Origin: an uncultured Spirochaetaceae bacterium
GTDB taxonomy: Bacteria > Spirochaetota > Spirochaetia > Sphaerochaetales > Sphaerochaetaceae
Assembly (NCBI GenBank): GCA_900315435.1
Contig: OMYY01000006.1
Location: 1 to 64,000 of the forward strand
Direction: 5' to 3'
DNA: 64,000 nt
Shown in pieces: positions 43,743-51,776 of this stretch. The notes under the pieces are model-generated. The model was not told where the DNA came from. It made no database searches and saw only the letters and a list, made by a program, of their open reading frames with translations. The number at the start of each line of letters is the position of its first letter. The first letter of the stretch is position 1. The position numbers and the translations under genes are program-made.

Positions 43743-43771
43743 GACGCATTGAATGAACGTTCACCTATAAT
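43741..43771 (+). promoter_or_regulatory. Promoter P1 of the LacI/sugar-importer operon with palindrome in the spacer
   Basis: -35 TTGACG (43741-43746), 19-bp spacer, perfect -10 TATAAT (43766-43771). The CG-centred palindrome TGAACGTTCA (43754-43763) lies in the spacer, a typical LacI-family repression site. Confidence 0.65.
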
Positions 43772-43810
43772 TTCCGTATCATTTTTGCTTTTTCCATGCA
43801 ATATTTTCTT

Positions 43811-43842
43811 GGATGAACGATTTTTCGTGTTAACATTCATCC
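43811..43842. promoter_or_regulatory. Wide inverted repeat just before the lacI-type start codon
   Basis: GGATGAA (43811-43817) with TTCATCC (43836-43842). A second possible promoter, TTGGAT (43809-43814), 16-bp spacer, TAACAT (43831-43836), lies inside it, seven bases before the GTG start. The half-site TGAA is shared with the palindrome at 43754. Confidence 0.5.
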
Positions 43843-43843
43843 T

Positions 43844-44854
43844 GTGAGCGTGACACTGAAGGACATCGCACAGGCTACGGGATACTCCATCAACACCGTC
43901 AGCAGGGCGCTACGGGACGACCGGCGTATCAGTGATGAAGCCAAAGAGAAGATCCATGGCGAGGCCAAACGGCTCCGCTATATCCCCAACGCGATCGCCA
44001 GCGCGATGCGCTCAGTCCACACCAAGAGTATCGGGGTGGTCACCGCCGACAGCGCCAATCCTTTCTTCAGCGAGGTGAACAAGGGAATCGAGGCGATGGC
44101 GGAAAAAGCCGGCTGCCATATTCTGGTGGGCAGCACCGAGGAATCCCTTACCCGGGAGAAGAACCTGGTCAACCTCTTCCTTTCCCGCATGGTCGACGGC
44201 CTGGTGGTCATGCCGGTCTCCGACACGAGCGAGGAGCATCTGGAGCTCTACCGCTCGCTCCCCGTCCCTTTCATTTTCGCAGGCAGGCATCTGGAAGGCT
44301 TTGACGACCACTGCATCCTCCACGACGACGTCACCGGGGAAAAGGAGGTGGTCCGCCACCTCTTCTCCCACGGACACCGGCAGATCCTGATCCTTACCGG
44401 ACCGGAGCAGGTGTCCAACACACAAGACCGGCTGCAGGGGGTGCGCGAGGCGTTCAGGGAAGCAGGGGTCCCCTTGGAAGAGTCCTCCATCTGGGCGACG
44501 AACGGCCATGCCGAAGAGGGATATGCCGCCGTCAACCAGGCGCTGAACAAGGGCCTTCCCTTCACCGCGATCACCTGCTTCAACGACCTGGTCGCCATGG
44601 GAGCGTTGAAAAGTCTTTCCGAGAACGGGCTTTCCTGCCCGCGCCAAGTGGAGGTGGTCGGCTATGACAACCTGTACATGTCCCAGTTCATGCAACCGGC
44701 CCTGACCACTGTCGATGTCCCGAAGTTCCGCCTGGGCTATACCGCCATGGACCGCTTGGTCTGCCATATCAAGAATCCGTCGGCGGCTTATGAGAAGGTA
44801 ATGATGCCCACCCGGCTGGTATTCCGTGAAAGTACCAGGGGTGGCAAGTACTAA
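43844..44854 (+). CDS. LacI-family transcriptional regulator
   Basis: 336 residues. Helix-turn-helix LKDIAQATGYSINTVSRALRDDRRISDEAKEKI, hinge PNAIASAMRSVHTKSIG, then the sensor domain (VDGLVVMPVSD, PVPFIFAGRHLEGFDDHCILHDDVTG, ITCFNDLVAMGAL, VVGYDNLYMSQFMQPALTTVDVP). The start is GTG with no ribosome-binding site. It lies 33 bp ahead of the sugar-binding protein gene on the same strand, so it is probably part of, and controls, the sugar-importer operon. Confidence 0.92.
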   Translation: MSVTLKDIAQATGYSINTVSRALRDDRRISDEAKEKIHGEAKRLRYIPNAIASAMRSVHTKSIGVVTADSANPFFSEVNKGIEAMAEKAGCHILVGSTEESLTREKNLVNLFLSRMVDGLVVMPVSDTSEEHLELYRSLPVPFIFAGRHLEGFDDHCILHDDVTGEKEVVRHLFSHGHRQILILTGPEQVSNTQDRLQGVREAFREAGVPLEESSIWATNGHAEEGYAAVNQALNKGLPFTAITCFNDLVAMGALKSLSENGLSCPRQVEVVGYDNLYMSQFMQPALTTVDVPKFRLGYTAMDRLVCHIKNPSAAYEKVMMPTRLVFRESTRGGKY

Positions 44855-44887
44855 GACCGATTCATGGTGAGAAAAGGAGGTTTCCAC

Positions 44888-46159
44888 ATGAAGAAGAAAT
44901 TGATGGTTGCGCTAGCCGTTTTGCTCGCGGCATCCGGCTTGTTCGCGCAGGGAAGCAAGGAGCAGGGACAAAGCCAGAAGGCTTCAGGTCCCGTCGAGAT
45001 CACCTTCTGGTCGTTGTTCACCGGTGGTGACGGCGAGTTCTTCGACGCGATGGTCGACGAATTCAACAAGAGCCAGAACGAAGTGGTCATGAAGAATGAC
45101 ACGGTCAAGTTCGACAACTACTACACGAAGCTGACGACCGCACTCGCCGCCAAGAACGCTCCGGACGTGGTGGTCTGCCATCAGGCGAACCTGATGAGCT
45201 ACGCCCCGAACGGCGCGTTCGTCGCCCTGGACGACTATGTGTCCAAGGATGTGCTGGACGATTTCCCGGCAGCCCCGCTTGACGCCTGCAGGTACAATGG
45301 CAAGCTCTACAGCCTGCCGCTGGACGTCCACCCGATCGTCATGTACTACAACACCGACATCCTCAGCCAGGCAGGTATCACCAAGCTGCCTTCCACCGCC
45401 GACGAGTTCCTCCAGGCCTCCAAACAGGTCAAGGAGAAAACGGGAAAGTGGGGCATGCTGGTCGACAATACCACGGGAACCTACAAGGCCTACACCCTCT
45501 TCCGTCTCTTCTACTCGATGATCTACCAGCAGCACGGCACCTTCCTGACCGACGACAACAAGGCCGCGGCCTTCAATACCGAGGCGGGAGCAAAGGCGCT
45601 CGACTGGCTGAAGGAAGGAGTCGCCGATGGAGTCAACCCGAATGGGTTGGACTACGACGCCGCCATGAACATGTTCAAGCTGGGCGACGGAGCCTTCTAT
45701 TTCAACGGCGTCTGGGCGACCGGCACGCTCGAGAAAGTCGACGGCCTGCACTTCCAGGCCGCCCCGCTTCCCGCGCTGATGGGACCGGAACCGTGGGCTT
45801 GGGGTGGATCCCACACGCTGGCGGTTCCCGTCCAGAAGCACATGGACGAGACCAAAGTCAAGGCAGCGGTCACCTTCATCGAATGGATGACCGGCCATGG
45901 CGAGATGTGGGCGAAAGCAGGACACATTCCTGTCCGCAGCAGCGTCCAGAAGAAGGAAGCCTTCAAGGCCCTGCCCTATCGTCCTGGTTACGCAGGAGCA
46001 GCCGGCTATGTGAAGGCCTGCCCCGGCATTCCCGCGTGGGAGGAGATCTACGGTACCTGCAGCGACCTGCTGGAAGCGGCGGTAACCAAGAACCAGGATA
46101 CCAAGACGGCGCTTGCCAACATGGAGAAGACCGTCAACGACATCCTCGCCAAGTATTGA
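44888..46159 (+). CDS. CUT1 sugar ABC transporter substrate-binding protein
   Basis: 423 residues. Signal peptide VALAVLLAASGLFAQG with no lipobox Cys. SBP family 1 pattern: VEITFWSLFTGGDGEFFDAMVDEFNKS, TKLTTALAAKNAPDVVVCHQANL, LDVHPIVMYYNTDIL, DGAFYFNGVWATG. It should bind an oligo- or disaccharide in the periplasm. AGGAGG precedes the ATG by seven bases. Three consecutive hairpins separate it from the permease genes. Confidence 0.9.
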   Translation: MKKKLMVALAVLLAASGLFAQGSKEQGQSQKASGPVEITFWSLFTGGDGEFFDAMVDEFNKSQNEVVMKNDTVKFDNYYTKLTTALAAKNAPDVVVCHQANLMSYAPNGAFVALDDYVSKDVLDDFPAAPLDACRYNGKLYSLPLDVHPIVMYYNTDILSQAGITKLPSTADEFLQASKQVKEKTGKWGMLVDNTTGTYKAYTLFRLFYSMIYQQHGTFLTDDNKAAAFNTEAGAKALDWLKEGVADGVNPNGLDYDAAMNMFKLGDGAFYFNGVWATGTLEKVDGLHFQAAPLPALMGPEPWAWGGSHTLAVPVQKHMDETKVKAAVTFIEWMTGHGEMWAKAGHIPVRSSVQKKEAFKALPYRPGYAGAAGYVKACPGIPAWEEIYGTCSDLLEAAVTKNQDTKTALANMEKTVNDILAKY

Positions 46160-46170
46160 CCAGCACCATC

Positions 46171-46194
46171 CCTGCACCCCAGCTGGGGTGCAGG
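46171..46194 (+). other. Perfect 24-bp palindrome after the sugar-binding protein gene
   Basis: CCTGCACCCCAG followed directly by its reverse complement CTGGGGTGCAGG, a self-complementary hairpin with no T run, 12 bp after the stop codon. It probably protects the binding-protein mRNA or reduces read-through. Confidence 0.85.
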
Positions 46195-46195
46195 A

Positions 46196-46250
46196 CATAT
46201 GGCTGGACGCTTTGCGAAAGCAGCCAGCCATATGCAATAGGAGGTATTGC
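46196..46250 (+). promoter_or_regulatory. Hairpins controlling the permease ribosome-binding site
   Basis: An 11-bp stem CATATGGCTGG (46196-46206) with CCAGCCATATG (46224-46234) is extended by an inner GCTTT/AAAGC. Directly next to it, GCAATA (46234-46239) and TATTGC (46245-46250) flank the GGAGG ribosome-binding site (46240-46244), which is thus the 5-nt loop of a 6-bp hairpin ending exactly at the ATG. The two stems share base 46234 and so compete. Confidence 0.75.
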
Positions 46251-47120
46251 ATGATTCCAGGCAATAAGGACAACCGGGACGGATGGCTCTTCTCGATTCC
46301 CTTCCTGTCCGTATTCGGCTTGTTCATGGTCTATCCGCTCGCGTTCGGTTTCTGCATCAGCTTCTTCAAGTGGAATATCCTCGGGACTCCCTCCTTCATC
46401 GGACTGAAGAACTACCTTGACCTCTTCGCAGACCCGAAATTCTTCAGCAGCCTCTGGCACACGCTCAAGTTCGTGCTCATCACCACCCCGGTACTGCTGG
46501 TGCTCGGATTCCTGATGGCGTTGCTTGCCACCAGCAAGAGCCCTCTCGCCTCGGCCATGGAGACGGTGTTCTTCATGCCCTACATCTTCAGCATGACGGT
46601 AGTCTCCACCCTCTGGGCCTGGCTGATGCAGAAGGATTTCGGCATCTTCAACCACTGGCTGACCCAGCTGGGCCTTCCCCCAGTGGGCTGGCTGACTAGC
46701 GACAAGGTCGCCATCTGGTCGGTCTGCATCGCCACCTTCTGGTGGACCGCAGGATTCAACATGGTCCTCTTCACCGCCGGCATCAAGCAGATCCCGAAGG
46801 AAGTCTACGAAAGCGCCTCCATCGACGGAGCCGGGGGCTGGACCCAAGTCTTCCATATCACCATCCCGCTGGTCTACCGTACCACGATCCTCTGCCTGAT
46901 CCTGCAGGTGATCGCCTCGTTCAACGTCTTCGGACAAGTCTATGTCATGACCGGCGGCGGTCCCGCCGGCTCGACCAGAGTGCTGGTCCAATACATCTAC
47001 GAGAATGGATTCAAGTACTTCAAGATGGGATACTCGGCGGCCATGAGTTACGTGCTCTTTGCCATCATCCTCCTGGTTTCCCTCATCCAATATCTGATTC
47101 TCGACCGGAAGGAGGCGTGA
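46251..47120 (+). CDS. CUT1 sugar ABC transporter permease (MalF-like)
   Basis: 289 residues, six helices, starting DGWLFSIPFLSVFGLFMVYPLAFGF. The EAA loop is EVYESASIDGAGGWTQVFHITIPLV, the CUT1 form, followed by VYVMTGGGPAGSTRVLVQYIYENGF. It pairs with the next gene. Its ribosome-binding site lies in a hairpin loop, so translation may be regulated. No ATPase is encoded in the cluster. Confidence 0.92.
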   Translation: MIPGNKDNRDGWLFSIPFLSVFGLFMVYPLAFGFCISFFKWNILGTPSFIGLKNYLDLFADPKFFSSLWHTLKFVLITTPVLLVLGFLMALLATSKSPLASAMETVFFMPYIFSMTVVSTLWAWLMQKDFGIFNHWLTQLGLPPVGWLTSDKVAIWSVCIATFWWTAGFNMVLFTAGIKQIPKEVYESASIDGAGGWTQVFHITIPLVYRTTILCLILQVIASFNVFGQVYVMTGGGPAGSTRVLVQYIYENGFKYFKMGYSAAMSYVLFAIILLVSLIQYLILDRKEA

Positions 47121-47121
47121 C

Positions 47122-47970
47122 ATGGCGCATAGCAATTCGGTCTACAAGCGCGAGAAACTGGTCCTGGACATGCTCAAGCGCCTGGCAGAGCTCCTTCTCA
47201 TCGTCATCTGGCTTTTTCCCCTCGTCTGGCTGGTAATCACCAGTCTGAAGACGGAGGGTGAAGTGGTCACCAAGGTCTTTACCTTCCTTCCCGTCCACCC
47301 CACCCTGTACAACTATACCAAGGCCTTCACCTCGACCTACATCCTCAACTGGCTGGGCAACTCGCTTTTCGTCAGTCTCGTCACCATGGTCCTGACCATC
47401 CTGGTGGACGCCCCGGTGGCCTACGCCTTCGCCAAAATCCATTTCAAGGGAAGCACTGCCCTCTTCTGGATGGTCATGGCAGGGATGATGGTGCCGTTCC
47501 AGGTCCTGATCGTCCCGCTCTATCTGCAGTTCAACGCCTATGGACTGGTGGACACCCTTACCGGAGCCCTGCTGCCCCGGCTCGCCATGCCTATCGGCAT
47601 TTTCATCCTCAAGCAGTTCTTCGAGGAAATCCCCGACGCGTTGGAAGAGGCAGCCTTTATCGACGGGGCTTGCCGGTTCTCGATCTTCCGCCGCGTCATT
47701 CTGCCGTTGGGCAAGGCCGCCATCACCACCGTCATCATCCTTTCCTTCATCAACGCCTGGAACGACTTCCTCTGGCCTCTGATCATCATCAACGACACCA
47801 TCAAGTACACGATCACCGTCGGCATCGCCAACTTCCAGGGAACCAACGGCACCGAATACGCACTGATTATGGCAGGAGCAGCCATCGCCAGCCTGCCGCA
47901 AATCGTCTTCTTCCTCGCCTTCCGCCGCCAGATCATCGAGGGAATCGCCATGAGCGGCATCAAGGGATAA
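47122..47970 (+). CDS. CUT1 sugar ABC transporter permease (MalG-like)
   Basis: 282 residues, six helices. LIVIWLFPLVWLVITSLKTEGEV opens the protein, and the EAA loop is ALEEAAFIDGACRFSIFRRVILPLGKAAI, followed by FINAWNDFLWPLIII, typical MalG-type. GGAGG overlaps the end of the previous gene; spacing is one base. Confidence 0.93.
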   Translation: MAHSNSVYKREKLVLDMLKRLAELLLIVIWLFPLVWLVITSLKTEGEVVTKVFTFLPVHPTLYNYTKAFTSTYILNWLGNSLFVSLVTMVLTILVDAPVAYAFAKIHFKGSTALFWMVMAGMMVPFQVLIVPLYLQFNAYGLVDTLTGALLPRLAMPIGIFILKQFFEEIPDALEEAAFIDGACRFSIFRRVILPLGKAAITTVIILSFINAWNDFLWPLIIINDTIKYTITVGIANFQGTNGTEYALIMAGAAIASLPQIVFFLAFRRQIIEGIAMSGIKG

Positions 47971-47974
47971 GGGC

Positions 47975-49984
47975 ATGCCTGACAACCAGCCACTTCCGAT
48001 ATTCGGCCCCGAGGGGCTTCTGCTCTCCTTCAACCAGGATTGGAACGGAAAGGACAACCCGCAGATTGGCGCCACATCATCCGGACAGGGATTCCGGATC
48101 CAGTTCCAGAACGGAAACAGCCTGCAGGTCCAGGTGGTCCGGAAGGGCAATCTTGCCCGGATCGCCACTCGCTGGCGCTTCGCCCAAGAAGGCGGATACC
48201 GCCTGTACGCCACCACCCGGCTCTCCCATGAACAGAAAGCCCCGGAAATCTTCCTTCCCGCCATCTGGTACCAGGGCAACCGTCAGGGAGAGGGAAAGTT
48301 CCCCTCAGAGACCATCGCCGAGAACTTTTCCTTCCTGGAGACCCGTTCCAGCCTGCCCTGCGCGATTGTCCTTGCCGGGAGCAGGAACACCCTGTGCCAG
48401 TGCATCTCCCCTGCCCCCTGCGAGCCTCTCGCCTCGGTCAGCTGGAGGGGCGATTGCGCCATCACCACTATTCCCGGGGCTGAATGGCCCTATTCCTACA
48501 GGGGAAAGGGGAAACTGGTTTCCACCCAGGACGAGACCAAGCCACGCTGGCACTTCGCGCAAGGAACGGAGTACGAACGGGAATGGACCATGATGCTCAC
48601 CCCCTCGGACGGAGTGCTTGCCGCATGGGAATGTTTTGTCCGTGCGTTGGAGGTGCGACCTCTGTGGAAACCCGCCCTCAGCTGGGAGCAGTACGGAACC
48701 ACCAAGCTTGCCCATCTGCTTTCCCTGATCCGCTTCGAGGACGGCGAGCCCTACCTGCTCATGGGCTCCGGCAACGGCGAGGAACAACAAGTCTACGAGT
48801 TCACCGCGGGTTCCTTCCTGGTCAAGGGGCTGGAGGCGGCGACCGAGTTCGCCACCACCCCAGCCTGGATGCTGCAAGAACCCCATGTCAGGGAAAGGCT
48901 GGGCGCGCTCATGCCCAGACTTGGAATCTCCCGTCTGGAGGAGGCGCTTCCCCTCTTGGCCTTGCGGCTGGGGCGCTACTATCTCAAGGCCGAACGCGCT
49001 CCAGGCATCTGGCAGGACTGCCATGACCTGGAAAGCGGACTCTGGGGAGGCTACCTTGGCATCGGCGAGCATCCAGAGTTCCGGATGATGGTGAACAGCC
49101 GCACTACCGGTGAAGCCATGCGGCAGTACGTGTGTCTGTATGAGGCGCTGGAACCATACGGTCTGGCTGACGGGCGCTTCCTGGAAGTCGCCGGCCGGGT
49201 CGCCCAGTTCTTCTGCGACATCCAGATCTCCGGAGGCTCCTTCGGCCGGTGGTGGACCACCAAGGGAAGACCGGAGAACACCAGCGGAACCAATGGAGCC
49301 TATATCGCCACGTTCCTCTGCACCCTTTTGCGCCATAAGGACGACGAACGGCTGAAAAGCCACCTGTTGCTTGCCTTGGAGTACTACGGCAGATTGATTG
49401 ATGACGGGAGATTCTACGGAGATACGCTGGACGCCGACTCCTGCGACAAGGAGGCGGGAGTGGCCCTGCTCGACCTGATGCTCCACGCATGGAACCTACT
49501 GGAGGACCAGCGATACCTCGACTGGGCGCGAAAGGCTGCCCGCTTCGTCCTTTCCTGGACCTGGCAGACGGACGGGTGGCTGGAACCGGATTCGCCGATG
49601 GCCAAGCGCCATTTCCACACCCAAGGAATGACCAGCGTCTCGATTGCCAACCAGCACCTGGATTTCTATGGCATGCTCGTCGCCCTGCTCTTCGAACGGC
49701 TTTCCAAAGCAAGCGGAGATCCTTTCTGGCACCGGCAGGCGGTGATGATGGAAAACGCATCCCGGCAGCTGGTCGCCACCGAAGCCGACATGTTGGGAAG
49801 GAGCGAGGCATATTATGGCTGGCAACCGGAACAGATGAACCATACCGACTGGGACTACTTTGACCGGGAAGACCAGATCCGCGGCACCTTCGCGATCGAC
49901 ATCGCCTGGGTGGCGGTTCTTGGATATGGCGCCTGGCTGACCTTGCAAGAGGAGGGATACATCACATGCGACGAATCAGTCTGA
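47975..49984 (+). CDS. Cytoplasmic (alpha/alpha)6-barrel glycosidase-like protein
   Basis: 669 residues, no signal peptide. The first 240 residues look beta-rich. The remainder consists of amphipathic helical hairpins, for example TGEAMRQYVCLYEALEPYGL, AYIATFLCTLLRHKDDERLKSHLLLALEYYGRLIDDG and ALLDLMLHAWNLLEDQRYLDWARKAARFVLSWTW, the pattern of six-hairpin glycosidases. Acidic and aromatic residues such as WQDCHDLESGLWGGYLG could line an active site. It follows the sugar permeases by four bases, so it probably processes the imported saccharide. No specific glycoside hydrolase family could be assigned. Confidence 0.6.
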   Translation: MPDNQPLPIFGPEGLLLSFNQDWNGKDNPQIGATSSGQGFRIQFQNGNSLQVQVVRKGNLARIATRWRFAQEGGYRLYATTRLSHEQKAPEIFLPAIWYQGNRQGEGKFPSETIAENFSFLETRSSLPCAIVLAGSRNTLCQCISPAPCEPLASVSWRGDCAITTIPGAEWPYSYRGKGKLVSTQDETKPRWHFAQGTEYEREWTMMLTPSDGVLAAWECFVRALEVRPLWKPALSWEQYGTTKLAHLLSLIRFEDGEPYLLMGSGNGEEQQVYEFTAGSFLVKGLEAATEFATTPAWMLQEPHVRERLGALMPRLGISRLEEALPLLALRLGRYYLKAERAPGIWQDCHDLESGLWGGYLGIGEHPEFRMMVNSRTTGEAMRQYVCLYEALEPYGLADGRFLEVAGRVAQFFCDIQISGGSFGRWWTTKGRPENTSGTNGAYIATFLCTLLRHKDDERLKSHLLLALEYYGRLIDDGRFYGDTLDADSCDKEAGVALLDLMLHAWNLLEDQRYLDWARKAARFVLSWTWQTDGWLEPDSPMAKRHFHTQGMTSVSIANQHLDFYGMLVALLFERLSKASGDPFWHRQAVMMENASRQLVATEADMLGRSEAYYGWQPEQMNHTDWDYFDREDQIRGTFAIDIAWVAVLGYGAWLTLQEEGYITCDESV

Positions 49985-50700
49985 TCAGTTTGAACCTTTG
50001 GAATACCGAGCGTCTGGATGAGCGAAAGGATTGCCTGGTCTCCTTCGTGCAGTGTTACCAGGCAGACCTGTTCTGCTTCCAGGAAATCAGACCAGTGCTC
50101 TGCGACCTGTTCGACCAGGCGCTTCCCGGATACCGGCGGGTCGAAGGAGCCGAACCTGGGTGGAAGGAAGAAGGATCCATCTACTATCGCGAAGAACTTT
50201 TCCAAGAAATCGGGCACGGCTATGTCGACCTGCATATGCCTGAGCGAAAACGCGGACTTTTCTGGGTCCGGCTCCAGGACCAGGATGGGAGGCGCTTTGT
50301 CTGCGCCACCGTCCACTTCACCCACCAGCTCAACGCCGACGAGAACCGGAGCGGACTTCCCTGGCGTCCGGCCGAGGCCCGGCTTGCCGGCAAGGCGCTG
50401 AACGAAATCGCCAAAGACGAGCCTGTCATCCTTGCCGGGGATTTCAACGACCCGGTCCAAGTGGTCAGAATCCTGCATGAGGAATACGGACTCGAGGACC
50501 TGTTCAGGAAGATGGGCGTCCCCAGTCCCTGCACCTTCCCCTGCCTTTTCCTCTCCGACGAAGACTGGCAGGTCGAGGCAATCGACAAACTGATGGGAAG
50601 GAACATACGGCCTTTGGTGGCCACCAGCCCCCACTACCACACCACCGGCCACGTGCTCAGCGACCATTGGCCGGTCATGACGATCTTCGAGCTGGAATAA
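49966..50700 (+). CDS. Endonuclease/exonuclease/phosphatase (EEP) fold protein
   Basis: 244 residues. EEP motifs: ISLISLNLWN (Asn), LFCFQEIRP (metal-binding Glu), ILAGDFNDP (Asp and Asn) and the terminal LSDHWPVM (catalytic His). Members hydrolyse phosphodiesters in nucleic acids, inositol phosphates or lipids; in sugar clusters a phosphatase or phosphodiesterase on a carbohydrate is possible. It overlaps the glycosidase-like gene by 19 bp and has GAGGAGGG before its ATG. Confidence 0.85.
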   Translation: MRRISLISLNLWNTERLDERKDCLVSFVQCYQADLFCFQEIRPVLCDLFDQALPGYRRVEGAEPGWKEEGSIYYREELFQEIGHGYVDLHMPERKRGLFWVRLQDQDGRRFVCATVHFTHQLNADENRSGLPWRPAEARLAGKALNEIAKDEPVILAGDFNDPVQVVRILHEEYGLEDLFRKMGVPSPCTFPCLFLSDEDWQVEAIDKLMGRNIRPLVATSPHYHTTGHVLSDHWPVMTIFELE

Positions 50701-50727
50701 GCGGCCGATTTCCCGCATACTGTCCCC

Positions 50728-51705
50728 ATGCGTCTGACCATGCTATTCCTTTCCTCGATCCTGCTGCTTTCCGGGTGCCGGCAGCAGGGCTACGACCGGC
50801 AGAGCCTGATCGCCTTGGGAACCGTCTGCACGATCCAGCTTCCCGCCGGTACCAACCCAAAGGTCTATGACCAAGTGCAGAAGGCGATAGATACCGTCGA
50901 TGGAGAACTTTCCCGCACCAAGGACTCCAGCCAGATCGCCATCCTCAACAAGGAAAAACAGGCGGTCCTCTCCGATGACGTGCTGGCGCTCCTGGAAGAA
51001 GGCATCGAGGTGGCGGAGAAGACCGATGGAGCCTTCGACCCGGCAATCGGCGCGCTGACGGACATGTGGGCGATCGCCACCGACCATCCCCGGGTGCCTA
51101 GCGAGGAGGAAATCCGGGGAGCCGACACCAACTGGCGGCACATCCGGATTGCGGGAAACCTGGTTACCATCCCCTCCAACATGGAAATCGACCTAGGAGC
51201 CATCGGCAAGGGCTACGCCGCCGACCGGATCAAGAAAACGCTATGGGAGAACGGTATTACCAGCGCGCTGGTCAACCTAGGCGGCAACATCTACGCCATC
51301 GGGGAAAAACAAGGTGGCGACCCTTGGGTCATCGGTCTGAGGGACCCGAACGGAAGCGAGGGACAAGCCTTCATCACCATCCAGGTCCGTGATCTCTCCT
51401 TGGTCACGAGCGGCGCCTACGAGCGCAACTTCACCCAGGACGGGGTCACCTACCACCATATCCTGGACCGAAAGAGCGGCTACCCGGCCGAAAGCGACCT
51501 CTCCTCCGCCAGCATCATAGGCCCTTCCAGCACCCTCTGCGACGCTCTCTCGACCAGCGTCTTCGTGCTGGGAAGCGAGAAAGGAATGGAACTTGTCGAA
51601 TCCCTGTCCGGATACGCCTGTGTCCTGGTAAAGAAAGATGGCACGATCCTTTTTTCCCATGGGTTCCCCTACCCGTACCAGCTGGTCAAGCACGTATCTG
51701 GTTGA
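50728..51705 (+). CDS. apbE: FAD:protein FMN transferase (ApbE), lipoprotein
   Basis: 325 residues. The lipobox LLLSGC places Cys17 at the mature N-terminus. ApbE motifs: DGAFDPAIGAL, MEIDLGAIGKGYAADRI, ALVNLGGNIYAIG, SGAYERNF and HHILDRKSGYPA with Mg-binding residues. It attaches FMN covalently to Thr residues of exported flavoproteins such as RnfG/NqrC subunits. There is no ribosome-binding site; CATACT lies six bases before the ATG. No flavinylated partner is encoded nearby. Confidence 0.93.
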   Translation: MRLTMLFLSSILLLSGCRQQGYDRQSLIALGTVCTIQLPAGTNPKVYDQVQKAIDTVDGELSRTKDSSQIAILNKEKQAVLSDDVLALLEEGIEVAEKTDGAFDPAIGALTDMWAIATDHPRVPSEEEIRGADTNWRHIRIAGNLVTIPSNMEIDLGAIGKGYAADRIKKTLWENGITSALVNLGGNIYAIGEKQGGDPWVIGLRDPNGSEGQAFITIQVRDLSLVTSGAYERNFTQDGVTYHHILDRKSGYPAESDLSSASIIGPSSTLCDALSTSVFVLGSEKGMELVESLSGYACVLVKKDGTILFSHGFPYPYQLVKHVSG

Positions 51706-51725
51706 AGTAAACGCTTTATTCTCTC

Positions 51726-51754
51726 TTGACCAAGCGCCTTGATGCTCCGATGAT
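51726..51754 (+). promoter_or_regulatory. Predicted promoter of the M55/RpiR genes
   Basis: -35 TTGACC (51726-51731), 17-bp spacer, -10 GATGAT (51749-51754). Confidence 0.45.
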
Positions 51755-51776
51755 TGGAGTAAGAGGTAGCACACCA

